Origin: Neelides folsomi
Taxonomy: Eukaryota > Arthropoda > Collembola > Neelipleona > Neelidae
Assembly (NCBI GenBank): GCA_034687125.1
Contig: JAQGBZ010000084.1
Span: 62,001-126,000, forward strand
Reading direction: 5' to 3'
DNA: 64,000 bases
Every line of letters starts with the position of its first letter. The stretch's first letter is position 1. Shown in pieces: positions 26,401 through 50,473 of the stretch. The position numbers and the translations under genes are program-made. The notes beneath the pieces are model-generated. The model searched no databases, had not been told where the DNA came from, and saw only the letters and a program-made list of their open reading frames with translations.

Positions 26401-27267
26401 AAATGAATAACGTTGTTTCAACCTAATCGACTCTCGATTATATACTCTCCCTATTCCTCAGTCAGAGCTAACGAGTCTTCCCAACACCATGGTTGTAATG
26501 AACTATAATGGTCAACTCATTACCTCAGCGCCCAGAATCTCCCAATTTATTAGCACTCCATTCTCGACTGCGCAAAAGGGGTTTCATGAGGTTCTAACTA
26601 TTTTTTAGAACTCTATTTACAACTCGCAGAAAGGAATTTGGACTCCAATCAATCCAATACAGACGATCCTCTCAATTTCCACCTCTATTGACTTTGCCTA
26701 ATGACACTAACGAGTCTTGCATATAAATAATATGAACATATTTTATATATCTACCTCATTTAAAAACAACCAATTTCCAATTCGAGTAAATTTACACAAT
26801 TGAAGCGCATAAATAATCCTCAAAGGGTTATAAGCTTGATTTTTCAAAAATGGAAGATAAAGTTGGATTAAACTAACCCAACAACCCGAAGCAGATATTT
26901 AAAATATTTTTCCATAAGGATTATCAATGTTATCATATTGCGAATTAAATATGAGAAAAATTCATTTTACATGAATGAATGGAGAAGGATCGTTATGCAA
27001 AGAGTCTTTTTCCCGAAGAGAGGAATTGGACTGAAAGGAGAAATGAACTTGTTTAATTGAACAAAATACTTAAATGATGAAAGGGATTAAAACGTTCCCA
27101 AGCCTTTTCTCATTATTATTTTCAGAAGGATAAAAAAGCCCATTAAAGTTGGTCTCCACTCCCTGGCTGAAATCTGGTGAGACTCTGGGTATGTGTTGAT
27201 GGGGAAGTAAGGGAGGAGGACGTTGAATAAGATGGGCTTGGATGGGTCAAATATGGAAATCTCCTCC
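26401..27267. other. Intergenic, no gene seen
   Basis: Mixed sequence between two GC-richer islands, with no open frame worth reporting. Confidence 0.45.
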
Positions 27268-27600
27268 TTAATTCCTACAATGGATCTCGGCGGTTTTGTA
27301 TGTAAATGACGGGAAGAGTTGGGAGTGCATTTGTTGATTTTCGAGTGTGGATTTGCAAGGTGACGGTACCTCGCGCATCTTGGAATTGACTTTCGATGGA
27401 GGAGCCCAGGGGTAGTTTAAAAACATGTCCTGAGCCCCTCCATCCACACTGGTACCTGTTTGGATTCCGAGGAGAGGGTGAGGGAGAAGGAACGGCATAG
27501 GGACCATCCGTAGGGTAGGACAACCAGAGGATACGCTCTCAGAACCGGGGGTTGCTTTTGTCTTATCACGGGGGCTGCAATAACTGTTAGCCTTGGCCAT
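27268..27600 (-). other. Unrecognised 110-codon ORF divergent from ovo
   Basis: A minus-strand frame from ATG at 27600 to a stop at 27268 runs MAKANSYCSPRDKTKATPGS and on. It lies 300 bp upstream of the ovo start codon in the opposite direction. A second minus-strand frame in the same interval is also open (82 codons). The whole region is GC-rich, so chance openness is likely; it most probably belongs to the ovo promoter and 5' leader. Confidence 0.2.
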
Positions 27601-27902
27601 GAATCCCTACCTGTTCAGTTCATCCTTGGCAGTGGACCTGACGACACGTTGGTTCTCCCCCAGAAATTCCTATACCTCGGACTCGGCCTACCTGTGCCTC
27701 TTCCCACGTCTCCCCGTGTCATGAGTGATTCACTCTTCATCTTCCTGAGACCCAAGAAGCGAAGGATTGAGAACCCTTTAAGGACCCCGAACCACCCCGA
27801 TTATTGAAAAGGCAAAGTCCCCGCCGGGGGCCCGGACACTTCACCTCCTCCGAGAAGGGAATTCTTTGTGTGAGTGCTCGTGACGAGTTTTAGTTAAGGA
27901 AA

Positions 27903-37751
<9,849 letters not shown>

Positions 37752-40700
37752 ATGACAAATCCCCAATTTAACTCCTTCCACCAAATTTCTCCATTGGGTG
37801 AACCAAAATTTCGACCGACTTTTCAAACGTCTACTAAATCAGAATTTTATATGTATTAAACTACAATATTAGAACTCGTATATGATTTATAAACACAATA
37901 TTTATGCTATTATTATGAATTGATTGATAATGACATTGAAAATTTTAGTTTAAATATAAACCCCTATTGGTATAAATTAAATGTATTGTTAAAGTAATAC
38001 TGTAGGTATATAAAATTAATACATATATTAGGTATGGGTATTGCGATTGTAGGGTGATTTAACTATCTGTGTGTCATATAGGTAGAACAAATGAAACGTC
38101 AATATTAGCACGCTACATCATTAGAGATGAACTTGAAATTCAATTACTTTTATGTATTGTTGTAACAATTAAGTAATTATCTTTGATGTCAACTTGATAG
38201 TTGAAAGTGCAAAAATTCAGAGGGATGATCATTCATTTAAAATTTCATACATTGGCGATTGAGCCAACTCTGCACTCTGCACACATGAATTTTATCTTTT
38301 TATAAAAGATTTTAGTTTTTTCTGCTTTTGGGTAGTGAAATTAGAAGGCAAAAAAGTAATATAATTAGAATTTAGTTGAAAACCCAATTAAATCATCTTT
38401 GATTTCTCTGAATGAAAAGTTGAGTATGAACTGTAGTTACGAAGGCGTGCATTTTGAACGTCGTAGATGAAAGAATTTAAATGCATTATCATTTAAATAC
38501 ATAATAATATAAATTATAATGTGTAATATTAGCTTTAGACAATAACTACACAATTACTGGTATTCCTCAAACTTTAATTTGACTTCAACTACCATTAGCC
38601 ATTATTAATATTTGGCATCCAATGATAGGTTGAAATAGCTACAATCCACATTTTCCTGAATGAACTTAAAATTTAACTATCTAGTTAATTTACTTGAAGT
38701 ACACATAAATATAATTATTCACACATCAGTTTTTAAATTACACCTAACTTTGTATGAGCATAATGTATTTAATAGAAAACAATCAAAGTAGATATACAAT
38801 CTGTATACCGATATGTATTGTATGTACTGATGATCATTCTGTAACTCAACAGGTAATTTACTTATTTCACCACAAGGCATATACCTATGTAACTACAATT
38901 ATATGTAACTATGGTACACTTAAGTATGTATCATGGATGCTCTATAAGGAAAACTATTTGGAATATTATATTACTAGTATTTTTCTCAAATGGTCATTTC
39001 ATGGGTTCTATGGTGTAATATATTTTTTGTTAAATTCGCAATGATCTTTAACTACGGTGTATAGTAGATATAATACTAACAAATAGATTATATTAAGTTA
39101 ACTCGTCCTGTACAAAATGCTCAACCCGATTCATCGTTTGAAGATTCAGTTATATGGAGGATGGTTTTTTTCCTTTTTGTCCTCTAACCCTTTTTTGCAC
39201 TTGTTCGCTCAAAGTCAGTACGTTGAAAGACGTACAAATAATTACATCCTATTTGGCCTTGACTCTCAGCGTGAAATTTCCATTAATAAAATAGAGGAGA
39301 TACACTATGCCTTCACTATCATTGGAATACTAATGAGACTCAATGTTTATAGGAAAAATAAACAATTTGTCTTTCCACGTACATAATATAATTTATGTTA
39401 TTCTCTGACAAGCCAATACAATTTTCTCATATATGATCATAATTCTATCAATTGTAATTAAATCTTGACCTAACTACATAATTAAATCAATTAAAATAAA
39501 ATTGAGAAAAATGTCTAAATTAAATTTATAATATAATATAATATAAGTTTGAGCATTTATTTATAAGTAAAAATCGTTTGAAATGATCGGATGCATATTT
39601 AAAATAAATGAAATAAATAAAACCTGTGGAGAATCCCCAATTGATGTTAATTTAATGAAAATGTAATGGAAATTATAGAAAATTAAAAATGTTTTCCCTT
39701 TGTTTAGGATGAGTCTGAGATGAGGGATGCGTCGATGCACGCATGAAACTTTAAAGCTGAAGGAGGATTAAGAATTCTTGAAAATATGATACACAATTAA
39801 ATATCATACATTCATTCCATCATAGAATTTATATGTGCAAACACCGGCACATTCCACATTCTTGGCGAGTGTAAAAAGAAAATTCCTGATTGAGTTCACC
39901 TTGCTTTGTGAGTTGTTTTTTTAACTTGTATCCTTTATTTAGTATGAAATATATTTGTCACCATTTCGAGTTGTATACTGTAAAAATAATATATAGCTAA
40001 GCTACTACTACTTATTTCAAATACTTATTCGTGTTTTGGGATCGTTTTTTTGGGAAATCTTTATTCCACAATTGTGAATATTATATATTAATTGTTATCG
40101 GGAAAATGTTTAAATGTTGGTCAGGGGTAAATGAAAGGGGTTTTATATTTAACTATTTGTTTCACAACGTAAGTAAATAATTATTAAATATTTGATGTAT
40201 CCAGTAAGGTATTACGATAAATGTTCCATGTTGGAATTTGCATATTCCGCTACTGTACATATATTTAAATACAAAAATGTGTAAATCTTTTTACTCCTCG
40301 TTCTTAATTAGTTGGTCAACATCAAGATTGATGTCATTAGTAATTTTAGATATTTAAACTCATGCGGGTTCATATTCACAATAAATAATGATCTAACAGA
40401 AGGTATTCAAATAAAGGTTTCTTCACATATTACATATTTAATGTATTTTGGAACCCCAACATCTCGATAACTTCTATAATTGTACTTTTCAAAAGAATAA
40501 TTCAACTTGTGGAAGCATCCATGAATGAGAGGATTTATAAAAGCAGCAGCAACGAACCAAATATACAGGAGGGGCTAGATTTAAATAATTAGAGAATGTT
40601 AAGATGGTTTTCCTCTGTACATACACAACCATATATTGGATGATTTTTTGGAAAATGTTACGAGCATTTGAGACTGTGTGAGATTGTGAACTTTCATTCC

Positions 40701-43700
40701 GCTACCTTCTGAACTATTAAAGACGTGAGGGATGGAAGTTCAAAGGTCATTCTGGATAGAGATTGAATTATTGAATGGGAGATTCCATCCAATCCCATCC
40801 TTATTCACAAATCTTTTTCCACAACATTTCTCAGGTGATCTCTCTGGGTATGATAATCAGATCTACATCATTTTATTCTCTTTTTGACCTGTTGACTGTT
40901 GAGCTAGGACGGAGGACGTTCATGGATGATCCAACATTCCTTCCTGTGATACTTCTCCCCCGTAAATAAATTACAAGCTCTGCAGAGCCACAAAAAGGAA
41001 CTCCAATTGGAAGGGCCAAATGTTGGACAAAGGAGGAAGCGCATAGAGGTGTTTTTTCATCAAGGACAATCTTGATTTATTACTCCCTTAATTGCAATAA
41101 TGCCTCTATGGATTCTATATTGAGAGAGGGTTTGAAGTAGAACCGTAGCAAAATCTTGAATCGAATTAGTAAAAATCCCCTTCCTCATACAACTTCACAA
41201 CCCTCCACGTGGTGAAAGAGGAAAGAAATTTCAATCACGCACAATTTCAATCAATCTATATCTCTTTAATTAAACTACCTTGTGAGCACGGGGGCTAATT
41301 AGCAATGAAGTAATGATGGTTGGAGGAAAGTAATAAATAAAAATAATTTGGATCACAAGTTGTTCCCTCTTCCTTAATTTCACACAGGCCCGATTAGACC
41401 ATTGGAAGATCAAACATAATTTACCTGATTGTTAGACCCATGAGGAATTATATATTATACATTTGTTGGACTCTTATAATAAGTGAAATGTAGTGCACTG
41501 ACCTGTAGTTTGGATAGAGTTGTGAATCTCTGTGATATGCTGATGAGAATGAAAATTGTAGGAAAATAAATATAAAAAAATAATAATAATTGGATAGAAA
41601 CAAAATACCTTTATGAATCATTAGAAAACTTAACACTATACCTTTTAACAATCATTCCTTTTCAACTGCGTGCATGATGAACCTTAATGAAGACAATATT
41701 ACTACATTAATAATTCAAACGATGATTCCGTATGCTTTTGAGTTCGTATTTATTTCACAACATAAATATTGTTTTGAATGTCTTTCGCATTCATTTTAAC
41801 TAGAATAGGGCAGAATGGGGGAAATGTATGTGTTTTTAGATTAGTTTTTAATGTACATCATATAATATATATATATATATATATATACTATATATCGTAC
41901 CTTTTTAATGACTTCGCAGACTTCTATATAACTACATAATACATACCTAGAGAATATATAGGATATTTATAAATTGACAATGTGTACCTTGAATAGCCTT
42001 AACTGGCAAACGAATTGAGAGGAATGTAGACATATAGTACAATAATGTGGAAAAATTACAATCTTAATAAATTCCAGGTTTATATGCAAAAATAGGGAAT
42101 GAGATAAACAAGCTATTAAACTATGACTCAATCGGTCAGGGTTGCTTGAAATAAAAGTTGGAAAAAGCCTTGAGAAATGAAATAAGAATTGATCTGTGAG
42201 GAAAACTGAGTTCCATAGATGATTATCCCGTAAAGTTGCTTCAACATGAGGCAAAATTTGCATAATAATTCGGAACAGAAGGGAAAAGATAATTATTCAA
42301 TCCAACACTCCATTCACCACCCGTTTCATTGTTGGTTTTTCAAATTAATTCACACAATAAATACGGTTATCATATTTGAGTCAGGGAGCTATTGGCCGCT
42401 TCAATTTGTCTATGTAATAAATATTATACAGATCAATTTGTACTTTTAAAATAACACATTTTTGTATTTATGTACTTAAACCCATTTTGTGCTATGTGAA
42501 GAAAAGATTTTAAACTTATTATATTGTCCTTTAGATATTGTTAAATTTTAAGTATTATGTATTTAGGAAAAAGTGGCCTCACTAATCCTAATGAGATGTG
42601 ACAATAAAATGTATTATAAAACCAATAACCAATATTGTAAAACAATCGACAAATAAGAAGTGTAAAATAATGACTCATTTTACAAGAAATCATTTATAAA
42701 TTACATTGATGTATTACGAGAGATTAAATACGCTATATACGAGTAAACACACACATATATCAATATATATATATGTACATATATGTATGAAATATTTGAG
42801 TGGACGGATATATTATGTAAGAGACGTTTATTGTTGTTAACACCTTGCTATTATAGATTTTAGCTGATTGTTTTTCTTACTATTACAGAGAAAGAAAATC
42901 ATTGTTTCAATGTTACTGTATTTTGGTTTATTGTTTATTATACGTAAGGTCGGTAGTAATTATTTAAGGATGAACCTTATATAGTTTAGCTAATATGAAA
43001 ATACGATGAAAACTAAATGTACACTCACACATTGTTGAATAATAAATGATTGAGTAAATAATAATGCGCCTGATGTAAGTGTATGAAATTTATTAGCATA
43101 TTCACTGTAACTCATTTAGCATATCTTCTCCATATAATAATAATATACAAATTCATTCACGTATCAGTATAACACATGCATTTATCATATAAAAGACAAT
43201 AATAATTCGCATATTACATTGTAAATGGCTAAGGTGTTTTACGCAGTATATTTTGCAAAAAGAGCATGGATCAAATACATATGACCATATGTAATATAAA
43301 TACATGTATGGTATTTGTATTTCACTTGAATTGACGGTTAAAAAGAAATGGGGGAAATACATTAACGGAGAAACCCTTTAGATTATATATTAAAATTTAT
43401 TCACCTGGCAGTTTATAATTATATGGAGAAATGGGATAAAAAATTTGTTGTTGATCCTAAATAATCTTTTTTATTTGACTTTATCTCGAGGTGAGGGATA
43501 AACCAATTTTGAGTTTTTTCTCAAAATTCCTTGACATTGACATAGACCACTTCATTCCTTTACCTAAATTGTAAAGTCGTAAATTGTGAAGATGCATATC
43601 ATTTAAATTAACTAACCATATATGAAGCTGTATTTGAAATCTTCGCTACGCAAAGGGAACAACAACAACAGCAAGGTCTCTCAAAACTCACCGACCTCTG

Positions 43701-43874
43701 AGAACTTGGGGTGAAGGTATGAGTAATGTAATTGTAATATTACTAAAAAGTTAATTGTGCTTATACGAGCATAAGTGTATAGACGCCATATAACAATAAT
43801 TTGATTGTTGATACATTTTAAACTCGTTAACTATTCAGTTATAATGGATGTAATTATATGCTTATTATTATTAT
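37752..43874. other. AT-rich gene-poor stretch downstream of ovo
   Basis: No gene seen. It contains TA-dinucleotide runs (41865-41887) and short open frames of low-complexity composition. It probably includes the ovo 3' UTR at its left end. GC-richer patch at about 40680-41060. Confidence 0.5.
41861..41890. repeat. (AT)n microsatellite
   Basis: A TA-dinucleotide run of about 13 units with slight interruptions at the edges. Confidence 0.85.
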
Positions 43875-44311
43875 TAGGGAGTCCAAAACCGTACAAAAAT
43901 AAATAAACCAATTTTTAAAAAATTTTTAGATGAATTTTGTGCTAAAGGTATCTAATTAGGCATAATGTATTTATTTACATTATTTAAATGTATAATTTTG
44001 AATCTATATACGAAATAAACTCAAATTATTTGTTTATTTAAATGACGCACATGGGTATAAGCACAAGAGTATACCAAAATTATATATCAAATATTTGAAA
44101 ATGCTAAAAGCCGAATAAAATAATATATTTTATGTGGCTTTTGTGATAAGATAATTTAGGTATGCAAAATAGGATCGGTTATGTAAATAAATCTCAAAAT
44201 TTTTAAATAAAATTATTAAAATTGCAACAGTCTTAAAAACCGGTTAACTGTCCAAAAATCGACGGTTTCGGTTCGGTTTTTAAGGCCGGTTAACCGGTTT
44301 TGGACTCCCTA
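43875..44311. mobile_element. hAT-like MITE, 437 bp
   Basis: The terminal inverted repeats are identical over 17 bp, TAGGGAGTCCAAAACCG at both ends. The 8-bp word ATTATTAT lies directly outside both ends (43867-43874 and 44312-44319), as expected for the 8-bp target duplication of hAT elements, though this word is low in complexity. The right end also carries subterminal inverted AACCGGTT motifs. There is no transposase coding sequence. A non-autonomous element. Confidence 0.65.
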
Positions 44312-44319
44312 ATTATTAT

Positions 44320-45957
44320 TATTTATTAGAGAATCTTTATTTTTTCTTTTACAAATTCTATTTTTTCTTATTTCATTTCTCAAAATAACTAACCTTGTTA
44401 AGCTTTAACTATTTAGTATCTCTTTATTTAAATGAACTATCCTTAGCTATCCATTTTAGTTTCCCGTGATCTGTTTACTCAACATGAAAAAAACCCAATA
44501 AAATCAAATTTCTTATTTCATTTCATCTTTAAATTCCTCTTTTGGTTCCTTGGGCATATTTAAAAGGCGTTGTTTTATTATGTAGATTATATTTCATCCA
44601 CTTAACCGCTGGTAATGGGCATAGGTATTGCAGAGCTTTTTTAATACTTTCGGCTCGTGCAGATGAGCCTGAGGTGAAATTCATAATATTCATAAATGAA
44701 GGATTTAAAAATAAAATGCCTACCAACACACGTCCCGAATTCACAATTGATCTTTTCTTGTTCCGATACATAAAACATTTCCACTGTATAATTATACATC
44801 TCCGATCGAGGGCCAAGACCCGGAGGTTTTGCAAGACGATATTGGTAACCCTTAAGGGAGTCAATCAGAGGAGATTCGAGAAGAAGGCGGAGGTTCAAAG
44901 GGTGCAAGGAAGGGGGGAAGGTGAAATAAATAAATATTAAATGGGATGATAACCCGCGTATCTAAACCTTGTTGAGGTATTATTATTGAAATGAGGGAGG
45001 ATTCCCTTCAATGAATCATCCCTGGGTTCATGAGGTTGAGGATCCCTTGAGGACAAGATGAACTGATGAGGGAGAAAAAGTTCCCCCTATTATTGAGATC
45101 CTAATCGGACCCTCTTCCTCGTCGTTACATAATAATGAGGCTTCCTCATGGCCTTCTTGCCACACTCAAAAAGCCGAAATCCAATGTCAAGGCCCCTCAA
45201 CCTACGATTCTTTAACACCTGTCCCCCTGCCTTTCCTCCAGCTGATATCAAATGGGGATTTATATGGAAAGGATAGAAAATGACTTCGATTCCTTCCAAG
45301 CTTCTTAAATGCTTTCATTAAGATGTTTTTCAATAACCATCTCTTTTTACGTTTTAAGGGGAAAATACCGATATGGTAAAAAAAAGCGTTAGATGTGGGG
45401 GCTGGAGCTCAAGGATAAAATTGAATCTGGAGATTCATAAAACACTTTAAAATAAGAAGCTGGCTATTTATTGAGTTTTACCTAACTACGGTCTTGTATG
45501 GAATTCCACACCTGTGGACTTATGAATACAACTGTAAGGTCCACATAAAAAACAGATGCAGGTATATGTAAAATAAAAGGGTTTATCAACACCGCAGAAC
45601 CATAATGTTAAGGGCAGCTCAAAGCTTGTCTTTTCAATTTGCCACAGTAAATCAAACGACGCATTGTAAACTCTCATGGGCCCCCCATGGACCCCGCAGA
45701 GAGAAATTAAGAAAAGGACAAGAGAGCGAATATTTCTTACACATAAGCCCGGAAATGTGTTAAATGATCGTGGAAAAAAATCTCCAGTCTCCTTTGGTAT
45801 TTATGTGAAGAAATTGAACAATAGGGTATGAATACGCCCTTACATTTAATATCCACATCGTAGTTAATTCAAGTGTTCCATTATTTGCTCATTTAACCAT
45901 CGGCAAGAAATTGTCGGAGACTTCGAGGTGCATTAGGGATATCCTAAAGTAAGTATA
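44320..45957. other. Intergenic, no gene seen
   Basis: A patch at 44529-44940 is open on both strands (132 codons plus, 111 codons minus) without recognisable product. The patch at 44980-45300 is GC-richer. Nothing supports a gene. Confidence 0.45.
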
Positions 45958-45959
45958 TA

Positions 45960-46342
45960 CAGGGTGAAGCTAAAGTCGCTTCGTTTTTAATCATTTAATA
46001 GCTTAAAAGTGATCATTGATAAAAATCTTTTATGATAGCAATTCGATGGGGAATATATCAATAAAATTATGTATCCAAATGTAAGCCGAAATGGTTAAAC
46101 ATTAAATAAACGACAGTCACTTTTCTTTGAGAAAACGTGATTTCTCGCAGAAAAGGACTTCAGAAAGGAGGTTTTCTGTGTATCGAAGTCAAGATTTAGC
46201 TTAATTAATAAGTTAAATTTCATTTTTATATGATATGATATATTCTAAGGAAGATACCAGCCAATTTTAATAAAAATCGATTAAAGAATAAAAAAGATAT
46301 GATTGATTCTGAACAAAACGAAGCGACTTTAGCCTCACCCTG
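45960..46342. mobile_element. Mariner-like MITE, 383 bp, TA target duplication
   Basis: Terminal inverted repeats begin CAGGGTGAAGCTAAAGTCGC on the left and CAGGGTGAGGCTAAAGTCGC on the right (other strand), continuing to about 27 bp with one mismatch. TA sits outside both ends (45958-45959, 46343-46344). The interior is AT-rich with no transposase frame. The ends and TA target place it in the Tc1/mariner superfamily. Confidence 0.82.
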
Positions 46343-46344
46343 TA

Positions 46345-49300
46345 TTATACATAACGTTTCCTATTGTCTTATTTAGAATTACTTACATTCTTATAATGAA
46401 CCCTAATTATAATTAAAATAATTATGGAAGGACATGTTATATGAATATTTCATTTCATATAATATAACATGCTTTCCCAGTCAGTGTCAGGAGTTATTCA
46501 ATCAATCAATAATAAATATTTACCACATATAGTTGAACCTTTATTTTTTATAAATCCTGGAATTTTCTTCAATCACGTGGATACTTTTATTAATTATTAT
46601 TATTAACAATCTTGAATTTACACTAATAAATTATGTTAACTACAAATAGTGTAATAATGTAATTATCAAAAGAAAGATTAGGAACGGTTTGATAACCCTT
46701 TTATGAGACCTTGAAAATAGGTTCATATAATATTTAATTTATTGGTGGGAAGTGATATTTAATATATGTATAGAAGATGGGCGATTGTGATCTCTGGTCT
46801 CCTTAAGTGTTCGAAGAAGGTTTGTGAAGGAGGGGGGAGCAGATGTTCCTCGAGCTACCTCAAGAAAATTCCAAATGATGCATATGTATGATGATTCGGG
46901 CTTGTCTCTTACAAGAGCTTCTTCATCAAGGGAGGGAGAATCAAAGCGGCCGTAATGAAGGTGGATGATAGAAAGCATGGCCCATTGTTAGCACACGGCT
47001 TGCGTGGGCAACGAACACTAAATATGAAGGACAAGTATATAAAATGGAGTGGAAGATCCTCTAAATATAATTCATTGATAAGGAACAATGTACTTACTTA
47101 CTTATTGTTAGGATGTAAAGTATTGCTATTATTAACTATACAATTATTTATATGAAATCTTTATTTTTTAAGGACCGAATATTGTTCCATATACTCATGT
47201 ATCTTTGTATTTGTATATATTGAATGTATTATGGCCTATGCCAATTTATACAGATAGTACTTGGGTATATATGTTCATATTAGATATATTTTTTAATTTA
47301 TACTCACTCAACATGACTTATACAATATAAAATGTAAAAAATTATAGAACATTAAATGGACATTAAATAATGAGGCAGTTACTTGCATACACACTATAAT
47401 TACTACTTATATTGTTACATTGTACATACTTTTTGCATGCATGCATAACCCTAAAAATGAATTGCTGTAAAGCCAAATATATATTTTATTAATACATTAT
47501 AATCTTTACATCTCACGTCTCTAAGTATGTAAATGAATTGCGAACATGAATAATTACCAATTTCATTGTTTGTTTAATCAAATTCGTCTTACAATTGAAT
47601 AGCTCTTTTTAAGATTTATGTGCTGATCCAAAATAGGAAAGAAATGTCATTAATAATTTGCGCCGCTCCTCCTTAAATCTTCCTCAAATTAAAATAGATA
47701 AAAAATGCATTTTTAGTGCAGATGTTAATTTGAATTTGGCAAAGCATCTATAACTAAAATAATTATCCATGTTTGTATTTGGAGTACCTATAGGCATATA
47801 AATATATTATTTATAGGTCTAATAAATTGTCATAAAATTTGTAAAATAAATTTTATTTAAGAACTAAAAGTAAAATTGGCCAAAACTTAAGAAGTAAAAC
47901 CATTTTCTTCATTTAATTACCTAATTCCAAATGATAAAAATGGGATTAATTAAAAAGGTCCGGAAATGAATCAACATAAATTAAAGGATGAATCAAAGGC
48001 GACAAAATGCTCTTACACATGAATGTATATAGAGATTTTTATACATTGAGAGTGAAGGTGCATAAAAGAAAATCCACGTTTCAATTGATGAACCAAAAGA
48101 AACGGATGGTTGGTAAAGAAAACGAGATTGGTTTTTTACTCATCTAAGGGAAAAATGAGTGGAAGTGCCGTGAGTCCGTAATTGCGGTGTAGCGTGAGTT
48201 CACCTGAAGAAATTTTTATCCACTTGGATTAATTAGAAGACCCCGGAGTCCAAAAATATCAAACTCATTAAATATGTAGTATAAACAGATTCGATTCACC
48301 ATTGGATGATGAAAGTGAATAAAAATCTTTTTTTTATTTCATCATCGACTTCACCGAGCTAGGAAGACGCATATGTTGAATGAGTCTCTCATTTCTCTTT
48401 TGAGATGTAAAACACTTTCGGCATTTGAGAGATCCCCGTGTCCTTGGACTTGAGGTCTCGAAACGGACTGGTTTTTTCCTCGATCCTCATTACACTCATC
48501 AGAACACGGGTTAAACAACGACCCGAATGAAAAGTTCTCAACCATCTGCTTCCTTCCTGTCCCACTCTCTTGGTCAACTAAATTTCCCTATTATTCTAAT
48601 AATACTCAACTAGGGATAACAAAGGAGAGAAAAAAGTAAACTTGAACTTGAGAGCGTGTCTGAGATAAAAAGTGAAGGTGAAGAGAAACAGTTCGCAACC
48701 GAAGTTGAGGAGAATGAATTCTAATTGCTCCACACATGTACATAAGTACATACTTAATATGTATATGTAAGATATATATTTTGAATATATGGAGAGCAGC
48801 AGGGAAGCGCCGGCCGTCCAACGTCCACCACACGGTCCATCCATTTCGGCCACGAGCACAAGGTCAAAGTGACGGAAAATAAGGGCCACGTTTTTTTGCC
48901 AACGATGCGTGTGCCGTCTTCTCCATACATTACGCCCTTTTTCATATTTTTAAAAGAGGATTTTGGACATTGGTCATACTTCCTTCATATGAATATATAC
49001 CATATACATATTATGTATCTGTACATATAAAAATGTATTACTTGGCCGTCTGGTTCAATTTAAATTGCAGGAATAAAAGGAGAGTAATTAGACCAGGCCC
49101 TTTGTTTCTCTGTGCAATGACATATGTGGGGTTCTCCCCATGTCGTGCATCTTTCTTCTCTCTGGGTCACGCAAAAACTATGAGGTGGAATATTCAAGAT
49201 GGATCTTTACATGAAAAAAACCTTGCTCCAGGGACACACAAGGTTTAAATGAGCGTGGAGGTTAGAGGTTTCCATAATGGAACCATTTTTTTATATATAG

Positions 49301-50473
49301 GTATTCCAAAATCTTCTCAGATGTCCAGAAGAGGAGATGAGAAGGATAAATGGAATTTTATAGCTGCGGTAAAGAAATTGATTATTAAAGTCATTCCACT
49401 GGAAAAGCTTGTTGAAGTCCTTGCTATTGTTTATTATGAAGGATTTTTATTTTATTATACGTACTTATAGTTCATATTTGTAGTTACCTAAGTGTATATA
49501 CCCAATTTATAATTATATGTTACATCTATGTAAATTTTGCATTTAAAGTAGGTATGTAAATACTTATATAAATACACATGAGTATAACTACATAGTATAC
49601 TACTGTGATGACTTTTTGAGACTAATAAACACTTGTAATTTCACACACTTAACCTCCGAATATAAAATCTTTCCCATTTGAATTTTTTTCACTTTTGCGC
49701 ATCTCATCTAATATATAATTAAAAATTTGTCAATTTTATAGTCAATTTTAGTCACTCAATGTCAGTATTAATTAAAAAGCATACCTAAAGAAGTCAATTC
49801 ATTTTTATTATATCTGGAAAGGTAAGATAACTAAATTGTGTAAAAGATATAAGAACCTAATATTTAATAAGCAGTAATTTATTTTTATGACCTTTTGAAA
49901 CAATACGCTCTGTTATAAATTTTGCATATTTAAGAAATAAATATGATCTTAATCAGTATTTTATGAACTTATAATGTAACTTTAAGGACAAGGCTTATAA
50001 ATATCCCAACGCTACTAAAATCGTTCATTTTATATAAAAGTAATAAAAACACTATTAGGTATACCATTTGCTTCCTTAAATTTACACACAGGCCTAACGA
50101 TTGGATATTTTATCTCCTATTTAATTAACTTATATATTTAAATAATATTATATTATAAGTATATGCATACATATATACATGTATGCATATGTATATGTAT
50201 TATACCTACATACCTACATAATGCATAAGTATTTAATATATATATTCCACGCTCCTCACTCCATCTTGGGGTTCTTATATTTGGACCCCATGGGCGCGCA
50301 TATTCACATGTCGGAATAGTCGGAAGAAAGAGAATTTAATTCCTTCTTAATTTCTTTTAATTTTCTTATCTTCTCCTCATTGTCAGTTAAACTTTAATTT
50401 TTTTACTAATATATCATATTAGTAAACGAATAATTAAACTAAACCTTTGTACTTCAAGTATAACACTAACACA
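46345..50473. other. AT-rich gene-poor stretch upstream of the BTB gene
   Basis: No gene seen. A GC-richer patch at about 48330-48960 holds overlapping open frames on the minus strand (up to 97 codons) with no recognisable product; another at 49070-49470. Confidence 0.45.

Noticed and set aside
44529-44940. Opposed 132- and 111-codon open frames
   Set aside because: Both strands are open at once, amino-acid composition is unremarkable, and there is no known domain or splice context.
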